Notes under the pieces: generated by a model
Databases searched by the model: none
Seen by the model: only the letters and a program-made list of their open reading frames with translations
Told to the model about the DNA's origin: nothing
Program-made: the position numbers and the translations under genes
Assembly: GCA_029256005.1 (NCBI GenBank)
Contig: JAQSYS010000138.1
Location: forward strand, 1-9,016
Length of the DNA stretch: 9,016 bases
Reading direction: 5' to 3'
Origin: Sedimentibacter sp.
Lineage (GTDB): Bacteria; Bacillota; Clostridia; Tissierellales; Sedimentibacteraceae
Shown: in pieces, positions 1 to 6,439 of the stretch
Numbering within the stretch: the stretch's first letter is position 1
Layout: each line of letters opens with the position of its first letter

Positions 1-60
1 ATATGATAATAATGCATAAGTAGTTCGAAAATAAATTATTAGAAAAATGAATAAAATTTA

Positions 61-89
61 TTGCAATAGTTTCCTGTGCATGTTATCAT
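61..89 (+). promoter_or_regulatory. Sigma-A-type promoter of the satP-like gene
   Basis: The -35 element TTGCAA (61-66) and the -10 element TATCAT (84-89) are 17 bp apart. A TG one base upstream of the -10 (81-82) makes it an extended -10. Transcription would start near 95-97. That lies downstream of the ATG at 47, which argues against the longer reading of the gene and for the ATG at 128. Confidence 0.6.
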
Positions 90-127
90 ACAAAAGATTT
101 TGTAATATTATTATATTTGGAGGAAAC

Positions 128-688
128 ATGGACAAAGAAAAACAAATGTTATCAATAGCTAATCCTGCACCACTTGGACTTTTAGGATTTGGGATGACAA
201 CAGTGCTTTTAAATTTACACAACGCAGAAATTATGCCTTTATCAATAGTTATAGTAGCAATGGGTTTTGCGTTAGGCGGAGCTGCTCAAATTATTGCAGG
301 AATTATGGAATTTTTAAAAAATAATACATTTGGAGCAACTGCATTTACTGCATACGGATTTTTCTGGTGGTCATTGATTGTAATATGGATTAAGCCATTT
401 GGAATACAGGCTGCCGATGAAAAGAGTATGGGATTTTATTTGTTGCTTTGGGGTATATTTACAGCATTCATGTTTATAGGAACATTAAAGCATAACAGAG
501 GAATACAAATAGTGTTTTTATCACTTACAATATTATTTTTACTGTTGGCACTTGGCGATTTCACAGGTATTCACAGCATTAAAATATTTGCTGGATGGGT
601 TGGAATATTCTGTGGCTTATCAGCAATATATAATTCTGTAGCACAAGTTGTTAACAATGAGTATGGCAAGACGGTATTGCCATTATAA
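128..688 (+). CDS. satP: Acetate/succinate transporter, GPR1/FUN34/YaaH (SatP) family
   Basis: A 186-residue integral membrane protein, close to the usual length of bacterial SatP (about 188). The family signature NPAPLGL is at residues 12-18, just before the first membrane segment. The second conserved stretch FGATAFTAYGFFWWS is at 68-82. A small-residue helix, GIFCGLSAIYNS, lies near 159-170. About six hydrophobic segments span the protein, as expected. Characterised family members carry acetate and succinate across the cytoplasmic membrane, coupled to protons or as a channel; in an anaerobe this could serve acetate uptake or export. An in-frame ATG at 47 would add 27 residues, but it lies upstream of the predicted transcript start. 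The ATG at 128 has GGAGG (119-123) four bases ahead. The gene stands alone between a promoter and a terminator. The family call is firm; the substrate is inferred. Confidence 0.9.
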   Translation: MDKEKQMLSIANPAPLGLLGFGMTTVLLNLHNAEIMPLSIVIVAMGFALGGAAQIIAGIMEFLKNNTFGATAFTAYGFFWWSLIVIWIKPFGIQAADEKSMGFYLLLWGIFTAFMFIGTLKHNRGIQIVFLSLTILFLLLALGDFTGIHSIKIFAGWVGIFCGLSAIYNSVAQVVNNEYGKTVLPL

Positions 689-702
689 CAAATTAAAAGT
701 AT

Positions 703-730
703 GACAGTGTTAATAGCACTGTCTTTTTTT
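703..730 (+). terminator. Rho-independent terminator after the satP-like gene
   Basis: A perfect 7-bp stem, GACAGTG (703-709) with CACTGTC (717-723), has a 7-nt loop and is followed directly by seven T residues (724-730). It begins 15 nt after the stop codon and isolates this gene from the next transcription unit. Confidence 0.85.
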
Positions 731-751
731 ATGAATAGCGTGTGGGAAATT

Positions 752-780
752 TTGACTTAATAGAAGAAGTATGGTATTAT
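752..780 (+). promoter_or_regulatory. Sigma-A-type promoter for the DUF218 and GNAT pair
   Basis: TTGACT (752-757) and TATTAT (775-780) are separated by 17 bp, with TG at 772-773 giving an extended -10. The start site would be near 787, leaving a leader of about 35 nt before the ATG at 822. It sits just after the terminator of the previous unit. Confidence 0.7.
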
Positions 781-821
781 TTTGACCAAGAATAAAGAGT
801 TACAGAAATAGATGGGAAAAC

Positions 822-1406
822 ATGATGAAGTTCAAAAAGCTTTATATTATATTAATATTAATTTTAATTTACATATTATTTGTTTCTGTTAGCATATATT
901 CATACGGTAATGTATACGAGCTAAGGAATGCTGATGCAGCTATAGTATTAGGGGCAGCTACATGGGGAGATAAGCCTTCTCCTGTATTTGAAGAAAGAAT
1001 AAAACATGGAATCTGGCTATATGTGAATGGGTATGTTGATAAAATAATTTTTACCGGCGGAAAAGGTGAAAATGAGGATATTTCTGAATCAGCAGTAGCG
1101 AAACACTATGCCATAGAACATTCAGTTCCTGAAAAGGATATTTATATTGAAGAAGAATCCACAATAACACAGGAAAATATTATGTTCGCATCAGAAATTG
1201 CCAGAGAAAATAATTTATCAACTGTCTTATTGGTAAGTGATCCTCTACATATGAAAAGAGCAATGTTAATGGCTGAGGATTTTGGGTTAGAAGCATATTC
1301 TTCACCAACTCCAACAACTATGTATCAAACAACTAAAAGTAAATTTATGTTTTTATCCCGTGAAGTTTTTTATTATATAGGCTACCAAATGTTTAGGTTG
1401 TTTTAA
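822..1406 (+). CDS. Membrane-anchored DUF218 (YdcF/SanA/ElyC-like) family protein
   Basis: 194 residues. An N-terminal hydrophobic segment (about 6-26) probably anchors the protein with the domain outside the membrane. It is followed by a complete DUF218 domain: the AIVLGA strand at 40-45, an R..xG..LY..G helix (59-70), the FTGGKG turn at 77-82, the acidic-rich E..ST.TQEN segment at 110-119, and the LLVSDPLHMKRA strand-helix at 136-147. Family members SanA and ElyC in Gram-negatives affect envelope barrier function and peptidoglycan/lipid-carrier metabolism; the biochemical activity is not generally known. Two ATG codons are adjacent (822 and 825); a weak GATGGGA site (811-817) precedes them and either could be used. 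The GNAT gene follows after 41 nt and probably shares the transcript. Family assignment is strong, function open. Confidence 0.85.
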   Translation: MMKFKKLYIILILILIYILFVSVSIYSYGNVYELRNADAAIVLGAATWGDKPSPVFEERIKHGIWLYVNGYVDKIIFTGGKGENEDISESAVAKHYAIEHSVPEKDIYIEEESTITQENIMFASEIARENNLSTVLLVSDPLHMKRAMLMAEDFGLEAYSSPTPTTMYQTTKSKFMFLSREVFYYIGYQMFRLF

Positions 1407-1447
1407 TTGAACAATTTAGAGTTTATAATAAAGTAAGGAGATCTCAG

Positions 1448-1960
1448 ATGATATTAGAAACAAAAAGATTATATTTGCGAGAAATGAACCAGTCGGATTT
1501 TCCAGCGCTTTGTAAGATTTTGCAAGACAAGGATGTAATGTATGCCTATGAACACGCTTTTGATAATGATGAAGCACAACAATGGTTAGATAAACAAATT
1601 GTACGATACAAGGATAATGGTTTCGGACTTTGGGCAGTAATTTTGAAAGAAACTGATGAAATGATTGGACAATGTGGGCTCACAATACAAGAATATAATA
1701 ATAAGGAAGCTATTGAAATCGGATATTTATTTCAAAAAGATTTTTGGCATAATGGCTATGCAACCGAAGCAGCAATTGCTTGTAAAGAATATGCATTTGT
1801 TACCTTAGGAGTAGATGAAGTGGTTTCAATTATTCGTGACACCAATATTGCATCTCAAAATGTAGCTAAGCGAAATGGCATGACTGAAAAAGAAAGGTTT
1901 ATAAAACATTATTATGGCGTTGATATGCCTCATTTGGTTTTTTCAATTAATCGTAATTAA
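1448..1960 (+). CDS. GNAT N-acetyltransferase, RimJ/RimL-like
   Basis: 170 residues, typical for a single GNAT domain. The opening MILETKRLYLREMNQSD pattern is the first strand and turn of the RimJ/RimL-type subgroup. The acetyl-CoA binding motif A is at 91-108, IGYLFQKDFWHNGYATEA, where HNGYA matches the Q/R-x-x-G-x-G/A loop. Motif B follows at 131-147, DTNIASQNVAKRNGMTE, with the conserved N (139 region) and the NGM turn. Members of this subgroup acetylate N-termini of ribosomal proteins, other proteins or small amines from acetyl-CoA in the cytoplasm; the substrate here cannot be read from sequence. The start is supported by AAGGAG at 1435-1440, seven bases ahead. It is likely co-transcribed with the DUF218 gene, since no convincing promoter lies in the 41-nt gap. 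Confidence 0.88.
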   Translation: MILETKRLYLREMNQSDFPALCKILQDKDVMYAYEHAFDNDEAQQWLDKQIVRYKDNGFGLWAVILKETDEMIGQCGLTIQEYNNKEAIEIGYLFQKDFWHNGYATEAAIACKEYAFVTLGVDEVVSIIRDTNIASQNVAKRNGMTEKERFIKHYYGVDMPHLVFSINRN

Positions 1961-1978
1961 TTATCATGACAATTATAT

Positions 1979-2006
1979 GCAGCTTGCTTTTAGTCGGCTG
2001 TTTTTT
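1979..2006 (+). terminator. Probable weak terminator after the GNAT gene
   Basis: CAGC (1980-1983) pairs with GCTG (1997-2000), extendable to 6 bp with G-U pairs at each end. The loop is about 11 nt, and six T residues follow (2001-2006). It lies 19 nt after the stop codon. The stem is short, so termination may be incomplete. Confidence 0.5.
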
Positions 2007-2042
2007 CTTGTATTCAAATAATTTTTAAATTTTATTATTTTG

Positions 2043-2075
2043 TTGCAGTAATTTGTAATTTAATTGCGTTATAAT
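2043..2075 (+). promoter_or_regulatory. Probable promoter of the ECF sigma operon
   Basis: A perfect -10, TATAAT, lies at 2070-2075. The best -35-like hexamer, TTGCAG (2043-2048), is 21 bp away, which is too far for a good sigma-A promoter. The overlapping CGTTAT (2067-2072), 18 bp after TTGCAG, could instead be an ECF-type -10 used for autoregulation. The predicted start (about 2082) lies past the ATG at 2078 and so favours the ATG at 2099. Confidence 0.4.
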
Positions 2076-2098
2076 AAATGAAAGAAAGGAGGGGAGGC

Positions 2099-2659
2099 AT
2101 GGAAAGGGAGAACTTGCTTATAAAAGAATCGCTAGAAGGCAATGAAAAAGCTTTTGCCATAATAGTAAATAATTATAAGAATTATATTTTTGCAATAATA
2201 TTAAGTTTTATAAAGGATTTTGGAGAGGCTGAAAATGTCGCTCAAGAAGTGTTTTTGCAAGTACATACCTCGCTCTCTTCTTATAAAAGTGATAATTTTA
2301 AGGCATGGATAGGCAAAATAGCTGCTAATAAGTCAATTGATTGGATAAGGCGAAAAAAGAGCAAATTTCGAGAAGAAGCAGTTGAAAATACAATGGAACT
2401 TGTAGACAGCACTGTAACTAATGATGATAATCCGGAAATGTTTTTAGTTGATAAAGAAAGAAAAGAAGTGCTTAAAAGAGCCTTAAGCAATTTGCCAGAA
2501 ATCTATAGGATAGTCATTGAAAAATATTATTTTCATGAAAAATCTTATGAAATGATTGCAAAGGAAGAAGACGTACCTTTAAAAACTATAGCATCAAGAC
2601 TGTACAGAGCAAAGATATTATTAAAAGAGAAATGGAGGGAAGAAAATGAAACATTATGA
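2099..2659 (+). CDS. ECF-type RNA polymerase sigma factor
   Basis: 186 residues, the normal size for an extracytoplasmic-function sigma factor with regions 2 and 4 only. Region 2 covers about 16-87. It has the core-binding helix at 39-54, DFGEAENVAQEVFLQV, matching the D-A-E-D-x-x-Q-E-V-F consensus, and the -10 recognition stretch NFKAWIGKIAANKSIDWIRRKK at 67-87. Region 4 (about 127-180) begins with LPEIYRIVIEKYYF and contains the helix-turn-helix SYEMIAKEEDVPLKTIASRLYRAKILLKE, which reads the -35 element. An in-frame ATG at 2078 exists, but AGGAGG (2087-2092) is six bases before 2099 and the likely transcript starts after 2078. The next gene overlaps by 14 nt and encodes a zinc-finger membrane anti-sigma, so the factor is probably held inactive at the membrane until an envelope signal arrives. 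The target regulon probably includes this operon (inference). Confidence 0.93.
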   Translation: MERENLLIKESLEGNEKAFAIIVNNYKNYIFAIILSFIKDFGEAENVAQEVFLQVHTSLSSYKSDNFKAWIGKIAANKSIDWIRRKKSKFREEAVENTMELVDSTVTNDDNPEMFLVDKERKEVLKRALSNLPEIYRIVIEKYYFHEKSYEMIAKEEDVPLKTIASRLYRAKILLKEKWREENETL

Positions 2660-3140
2660 TTACATTGAATGGTTGCTTTATAAAAATAAGATGTTGACAA
2701 AAGAAAAACAAGATGTGATGGAACAACATTTATATAACTGTAATACATGTATGGAGATTTTTTTATCCCTTGTTGATGAAAAAGAAGAAGGAATTACCGA
2801 AGAAATTATACCTGAAGATTTTACTACTAAAGTTATAAAAAATATTTCAAAAGTTAAACAAAATAATAAACCTAAAATTAAACAAGTAAAAAAAGCTTTT
2901 AATTATCAATTTGGTTATTATGCAGCAGTTGCTTCAGTCACTATAATTTTAACTTTTGGTGGATTCTATGCTAATTTGGTGGATGCGGTTCCAAGGATTT
3001 CCGCTTCAATAAAAGTTACAGAGAATCATAAAAATACTGTATCTGATTTTTCAAAGAGTATTGTTGATTCAACATCAAGTTTTTTATTAAGCATTGAAAA
3101 TAGTAATATAAATAATAGGAGGATTAATAATGAAAGATAA
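2646..3140 (+). CDS. Zinc-finger, single-pass membrane anti-sigma factor
   Basis: 164 residues. The cytoplasmic N-terminus has a helix and the anti-sigma zinc motif H28-x3-C32-x2-C35 (QHLYNCNTC), the hallmark of ZAS/zf-HC2 anti-sigma domains. A basic linker (about 68-86, rich in K) precedes one transmembrane helix at roughly 91-112 (YYAAVASVTIILTFGGFYA). The remaining 50 or so residues would be outside and are Ser/Asn/Thr rich with no recognised domain; they could be the sensor or cleavage region. Translation is coupled: the ATG lies inside the end of the sigma gene, with GGAGGG (2634-2639) six bases upstream. The 3' end overlaps the next gene by 11 nt. Expected role: bind and sequester the adjacent ECF sigma factor and release it under envelope stress. 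The identification rests on motif plus context. Confidence 0.85.
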   Translation: MKHYDYIEWLLYKNKMLTKEKQDVMEQHLYNCNTCMEIFLSLVDEKEEGITEEIIPEDFTTKVIKNISKVKQNNKPKIKQVKKAFNYQFGYYAAVASVTIILTFGGFYANLVDAVPRISASIKVTENHKNTVSDFSKSIVDSTSSFLLSIENSNINNRRINNER

Positions 3141-3899
3141 AAGTAAAATTGTAGCATTTATGTTGTCATTTATACCTGGACTGGCACATTTGTATATTGG
3201 ATTGAAGGAAAGAGCTTTGATATTTTTCATTTTCCTGGTTGTAGGAGTTACAGGCGGTATAGGATTATCTGTAGTAACATATATTTCAGAATTTCTGTTG
3301 CTTACCGTTATTGGATATCTATTATTGTGGCTTATTGCCTTAGTAGATGTTTTCTCAACTTGGAAACATGTAGAGATAAAACAGTTGTATAATAATTCTG
3401 AGACAATTCAGGAAATACCAGACAAAGCTTTAAATAAGAAAAGTATTTCACTAGCATTATCAGTTATACCTGGTGCTGGACACATGTATCTTGGATATCA
3501 GAAAAAGGGCTTAACTATAATGGGAAGTTTTTCTTCATGGGATGGTTGGGAATATCAATGCTTTTGTTTTTGCTCCCATTAATATGGTTTTATAGTTTCT
3601 TTGATGCAATGCATATTTCAGACGGCTCACAAGAGGATTATAAAAATCAATTGCTGATTTTTCCTGATATAAAGCCAGAATGGAGCGCTTTTGCATTAAT
3701 TGGAATAGGTGTGATGATATTGCTTGAAAGAGTGTTATATCCATTAATTGACTATGAAATTCGAAGATATATACAAACGACTGCTGTATCATTAATATTT
3801 ATTCTAATAGGTATTTATATGCTGGTGAGAAATAAAAAAAATATAGCTAAATACGATGAAGCTGAAGAGAAGCAAGAGGAGCAAAATGATGAAAATTAA
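3130..3899 (+). pseudogene. Duplicated TM2-like / LiaI-like membrane protein, broken by a one-base frameshift
   Basis: Two reading frames, 3130-3582 and 3537-3899, form one protein if a single T is added to the five-T run at 3528-3532; the join then reads MGSFFFMGW and gives 256 residues. As given, translation from 3130 leaves frame after residue 134 and stops at 3582. The N-terminal part has two copies of an LS-x-IPG-x-x-H-x-Y-x-G motif, at 12-24 and 110-122, each followed by a hydrophobic helix and a W...D(A/V) helix. This resembles tandem TM2-domain modules. The C-terminal third (FALIGIGVMILLERVLYPLI and later LIFILIGIYMLVRNKK) resembles the LiaI/LiaF-type transmembrane region (DUF5668), and it ends in an acidic tail. 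AGGAGG (3117-3122) is seven bases before the ATG. The 3' end overlaps the LiaF-like gene by 11 nt, as its neighbours do, which supports the restored frame. A real mutation, a sequencing error in a homopolymer or slippage are all possible. Confidence 0.75.
3528..3539 (+). other. Frameshift site: T-run where the reading frame breaks
   Basis: The run TTTTT (3528-3532) is the junction between the two frames. In the upstream frame the codons are AGT TTT TCT. A one-base backward slip on TTT at 3529-3531 onto TTT at 3528-3530, or one extra T, yields Ser-Phe-Phe-Phe-Met and continues openly to 3899. The heptamer is not a canonical X-XXY-YYZ slippery site. GGGAAG (3522-3527) lies nine bases before the in-frame ATG at 3537 and could allow restart of the second part. 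Confidence 0.7.
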
Positions 3900-4764
3900 A
3901 CGAGTGGGAACTATTTCAATGAGTATCATTTTAATATTATTCGGAGTGATTTTGTTTATGTCGCAGATTAATGAGTTTTCAGCTCTTAGTATGGTGTTAA
4001 AATTGTGGCCGCTTATTTTAATATTGATAGGGTTAGAGGTATTATGGTACAGATACACAACCAAGGATGAAGGTATTGTAATAAAATATGACTTGTTCAG
4101 CATATTTGTTATTCTCGTCATATTATTTGTTAACGTAGGTATGTTTACAATTCGTGAGAGTGGCATAATGAATAAATTTAATAGCATGTTTCTTACTGTA
4201 AATTACGACATGGATAAAGCCATAAATGAATATGTGATTGATGAAAGTATAAATAAGATAATCATTGACGATGCAAATAATATGGCCATCAGAGCATCAG
4301 AGGACAATAAAATTAGTGGTGTAAGCAGGATGAATGTAAATGCTGCAACTAAGGAAGAAGCAAATGAATTAGCATCATTAGATAATATAAGGTATGAAAA
4401 ATCAGGAAATACATTATATGTTTATACTGTAAATAATATAAACAGCAATTATGGTAATTCAAATATTAGAAATCTCGATATTTTTCTTCCTGAAGATATT
4501 GATGTGGAGGTAATGAATTGCTACAATTTGGATTTGATTTTTAATGATTTTAATAACAAGTGGACATTTGACGGAGTCAACAATGTAAACATCAGGCTTG
4601 ATAAAATTTCAAACGTTACAATAAAAGCATTTGTAGAATCTATCGATTATTTAAGTGGTAATGTTAAATGGTCATTTAATAAATTTGGAGAGTATGTAAA
4701 TGGTGACGGACTAAAGGCAATAAATATACTTAATAGCAACAATATAACTGTAAATGAAGTTTAA
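3889..4764 (+). CDS. LiaF-like membrane protein with C-terminal beta-repeat domain
   Basis: 291 residues. Three predicted transmembrane helices lie at about 7-25, 35-53 and 67-87. The first two, with the LKLWPLILILIGLEVLW stretch (37-53), match the LiaI/LiaF transmembrane family (DUF5668). The region after residue 100 is strand-rich and Asn-rich, with repeated short I/V-alternating segments (for example INKIIIDDANN, NLDIFLPEDIDVEV, GLKAINILNSNNITV). This resembles the LiaF C-terminal or DUF4097/DUF2807 type beta-solenoid domains. LiaF in Bacillus-type organisms restrains the LiaS kinase in response to cell-wall antibiotics; no LiaRS genes are here, so it probably works with the ECF pair or in membrane protection. 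The reading frame opens at 3856 with an ATG, but GAGGAG (3876-3881) favours the ATG at 3889 (or 3886). It is the last gene of the sigma operon and overlaps the preceding frame by 11 nt. Confidence 0.75.
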   Translation: MKIKRVGTISMSIILILFGVILFMSQINEFSALSMVLKLWPLILILIGLEVLWYRYTTKDEGIVIKYDLFSIFVILVILFVNVGMFTIRESGIMNKFNSMFLTVNYDMDKAINEYVIDESINKIIIDDANNMAIRASEDNKISGVSRMNVNAATKEEANELASLDNIRYEKSGNTLYVYTVNNINSNYGNSNIRNLDIFLPEDIDVEVMNCYNLDLIFNDFNNKWTFDGVNNVNIRLDKISNVTIKAFVESIDYLSGNVKWSFNKFGEYVNGDGLKAINILNSNNITVNEV

Positions 4765-4812
4765 GGACATGGTAATAATATAGTTTCATTAACTTTTTCT
4801 GTTAGATGTAGC

Positions 4813-4840
4813 AAATAAGCATAGCTTTTATCTTATTTTT
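4813..4840 (+). terminator. Possible AT-rich terminator of the sigma operon
   Basis: AAATAAG (4813-4819) is the reverse complement of CTTATTT (4832-4838), with a 12-nt loop and T residues to 4840. The stem has few G-C pairs, so it is a weak candidate, but no better one is visible between 4765 and 4888. Confidence 0.35.
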
Positions 4841-4888
4841 ATTGTATCATTAATATGACACTTGATAATAAATTTTAGGAGAAATTGT

Positions 4889-5431
4889 ATGGTTTATGTT
4901 GGTTTACTCCGAGGAATAAATGTAGGTGGAAAAAACAAAATTGATATGAAATTACTGAAACAAACATTTGAACGTACAGAAATGGAATCTGTGGTCACTT
5001 ATATTAATTCCGGTAATGTGATTTTTACCGATACGAAACATACTAAGATAGAAATTTCAAGCCTGATACAAAAAGCCATATATGAAGATTTTCAGTTGGA
5101 TATAAAAGTATTAGTTCGTAGTATAGATGACTATGAAAACATGATGAGAAACATACCGGAGTCATGGAAAAATGATGAAAATATGAAATGTGATGTGCTA
5201 TTTTTATGGGAAGAAATCGACAAGGGGAAATTGCCTGCTGAATTGAAGATTAAGCCTCAAATAGAAACTGTAATTTATACGTCAGGAGCTATTGTTTGGG
5301 CAATAGATAGAAGAAATAGTACAAAAAGTAGTTTGAAGAAAGTTGTGGGAACTACATTATATAAATATATAACAATCAGAAATATCAACACCACACGTAA
5401 AATATATGAAATTATGAGAACATTAAAATAA
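4889..5431 (+). CDS. DUF1697 family protein
   Basis: 180 residues, the standard length for the DUF1697 family (about 175-180). Signature elements are all present: LLRGINVGGKNKIDM at 6-20, the YINSGNVIF strand-turn at 38-46, the CDVLFLW segment near 105-111, and the closing R-N-I-N-T-T-R-K-I helix near 164-172. It is a small cytoplasmic alpha/beta protein. The family is widespread in Firmicutes and Actinobacteria, and its biochemical role is not established, so none is assigned. Upstream in-frame codons from a TTG at 4862 are unlikely to be used: TAGGAG (4876-4881) is seven bases before the ATG at 4889, and the family begins M-x-x-Y-V-x-L-L-R-G. The next gene starts 16 nt after the stop, so the two form an operon. 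Confidence 0.88.
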   Translation: MVYVGLLRGINVGGKNKIDMKLLKQTFERTEMESVVTYINSGNVIFTDTKHTKIEISSLIQKAIYEDFQLDIKVLVRSIDDYENMMRNIPESWKNDENMKCDVLFLWEEIDKGKLPAELKIKPQIETVIYTSGAIVWAIDRRNSTKSSLKKVVGTTLYKYITIRNINTTRKIYEIMRTLK

Positions 5432-5447
5432 CATTGTAGGAGGACTT

Positions 5448-5933
5448 ATGTCAAAAGTAGCACTGTTAGTGGTTGATATGCAAAAAAATTGTAAAGAATC
5501 AACATCATGCAAGGAATCATTTGAAAATGCAATAGAATACATTAATGAAATTAGTGAACATTTCCGCATGAAAAATCTTCCTGTAATAATCATACGCGAT
5601 GTTGAAGCGGGTGGACCTGGTACTGAGGGTTTTGAATGTGTAGATGAATTAGTTATATCTGAAAATGATTTTTACGTAAATAAGATTTTCAACAATGCGT
5701 TTTGGCAAACAGATCTCGATAGCATTCTTAAGAACGAAGGTGTTGACTGCGTTGTTGTTAGTGGGTTTGCTGTAGAACACTGCGTCTTATTTACATACAA
5801 TGGTGCGATTGAAAGAGGTTATAATGCTTTTCTATTACAGAAAGGCGTTGCCGGTTTTGATGACGAAGAAATAAAACGAATACAACTGCGAAGATCTGTT
5901 ATAAGTTATGAAGCTCTAGAATACTTTTTGTAA
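5448..5933 (+). CDS. Isochorismatase-fold cysteine hydrolase
   Basis: 161 residues, slightly short for the isochorismatase-like family (about 170-200). The catalytic triad is visible: Asp10 in LLVVDMQK, Lys79 in NDFYVNKIFNNAF, and the nucleophile Cys112 in VVSGFAVEHCVLFT, which also has the conserved A-V cis-peptide position before it. The TDLDSILKNEGVDCVVVSG strand-helix unit is typical. Relatives hydrolyse small amides such as nicotinamide, ureidomalonamide, or N-carbamoylsarcosine; the substrate here is unknown. The nicotinamidase metal-binding D-x-H motif is not seen (ENDFYVNK replaces it and residues 50-54 are RDVEA), so nicotinamidase is less likely. AGGAGG (5438-5443) precedes the ATG by four bases. 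It follows the DUF1697 gene closely; a functional link between them is not known to me. Confidence 0.88.
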   Translation: MSKVALLVVDMQKNCKESTSCKESFENAIEYINEISEHFRMKNLPVIIIRDVEAGGPGTEGFECVDELVISENDFYVNKIFNNAFWQTDLDSILKNEGVDCVVVSGFAVEHCVLFTYNGAIERGYNAFLLQKGVAGFDDEEIKRIQLRRSVISYEALEYFL

Positions 5934-6004
5934 AGTACTGTCCTTATCCTATAATAAGATCAATATAGTTTCAATTTGAAGAGAAATTAAATCAATATAA
6001 TTAG

Positions 6005-6039
6005 AAGAAGGCATGAAAAAAGAAAAGCCTTCTTTTTTT
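6005..6039 (+). terminator. Rho-independent terminator before the padR unit
   Basis: AAGAAGGC (6005-6012) pairs perfectly with GCCTTCTT (6027-6034). The loop is 14 nt and A-rich, and the T run extends to 6039. It ends the DUF1697/isochorismatase unit, and the next -35 element begins two bases later. The 5934-6004 stretch before it is AT-rich with no other recognised element. Confidence 0.85.
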
Positions 6040-6040
6040 G

Positions 6041-6069
6041 TTGACAGCTATTACGTTTAATGATATAGT
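6041..6069 (+). promoter_or_regulatory. Near-consensus sigma-A promoter of the padR operon
   Basis: A perfect -35 TTGACA (6041-6046), a 17-bp spacer and the -10 TATAGT (6064-6069). Transcription would start near 6075-6077. This strength is in line with a promoter designed to be held off by a repressor. Confidence 0.85.
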
Positions 6070-6089
6070 ATTATTACAGTAAACGTAAT
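6050..6089 (+). promoter_or_regulatory. Likely PadR operator: perfect 10-bp inverted repeat around the -10 element
   Basis: ATTACGTTTA (6050-6059) is the exact reverse complement of TAAACGTAAT (6080-6089). Arm centres are 30 bp apart, about three helical turns. The left arm lies in the -35/-10 spacer and the right arm just after the predicted start site, so the pair acts on DNA rather than as an RNA hairpin (only the right arm is transcribed). PadR family proteins commonly repress their own promoters by binding dyad sites; the assignment to the adjacent PadR is inference. Confidence 0.65.
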
Positions 6090-6100
6090 ACGGAGGAGAA

Positions 6101-6439
6101 ATGAAAGACAATGTTCAAGGTGGAGCATTAACAGAAACTACATTATTAATATTACTTGCATTATTCAAACCAAATCACGGTTATGGAATTATGCAGTTCA
6201 TTGAAGAAAGAACTGATAAAAGAGTTAGTCTTGGTCCAGGAACACTTTATGGTGCAATTAATACACTTTCAAAGAAAAATTGGATAGTTCCTTGCGGGGA
6301 GGATGATAGCAGAAAAAAACAGTTTATAATCACTGAACTTGGAAAAAAGCAAGTAATAAAAGAAAAGAAACGTTTAGAAGATTTATCAATGTTGGTTGAG
6401 CTGGCGTTAGGAGGTGAATATGACCATGAGAACTATTAA
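6101..6439 (+). CDS. PadR family transcriptional regulator
   Basis: 112 residues, matching the short PadR-s2 type: a winged helix plus a single C-terminal dimerisation helix. The recognition features are the helix TLLILLALFKPNHGYGIMQFIEE (14-36), with the conserved H-G-Y-G-I at 26-30; the GPGTLYGAINTLSKKNWI recognition helix at 45-62; the wing DDSRKKQFIITELGKK at 68-83; and the coiled helix from 84 to 104. GGAGGAG (6092-6098) lies just before the ATG. It is the first gene of its unit, followed with a 20-nt overlap by a DUF2812 gene, a pairing often seen in Clostridia and Bacilli. Most likely it represses its own operon from the inverted repeat around the promoter and is released by a small molecule or envelope signal; the inducer is unknown. 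Confidence 0.93.
   Translation: MKDNVQGGALTETTLLILLALFKPNHGYGIMQFIEERTDKRVSLGPGTLYGAINTLSKKNWIVPCGEDDSRKKQFIITELGKKQVIKEKKRLEDLSMLVELALGGEYDHENY

Noticed and set aside
1407..1429. TTGAAC and TATAAT before the GNAT gene as a promoter
   Set aside because: The elements are only 11 bp apart and the start site would fall inside the ribosome binding site at 1435-1440, so it would not give a translatable message.
2281..2748. Minus-strand ORFs of 69 and 67 codons
   Set aside because: They lie wholly inside or across the sigma and anti-sigma genes, have no ribosome binding site of note and no recognisable protein; they are shadows of the coding strand.
3535..4187. Minus-strand ORFs of 85 and 127 codons opposite the membrane genes
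   Set aside because: The hydrophobic plus-strand genes produce long open frames on the opposite strand. No family features are seen, and one spans the 3' overlap of two real genes.
4842..4869. TTGTAT and GATAAT before the DUF1697 gene as a promoter
   Set aside because: The 16-bp spacing is acceptable, but the start site near 4876 would begin within the ribosome binding site (4876-4881). The gene must have some promoter, but this one is not convincing.
5959..5999. Direct repeat ATCAATATA at 5959-5967 and 5991-5999
   Set aside because: Nine bases of A/T-rich sequence recurring in an A/T-rich spacer is likely by chance; it is not linked to a promoter or mobile element end.
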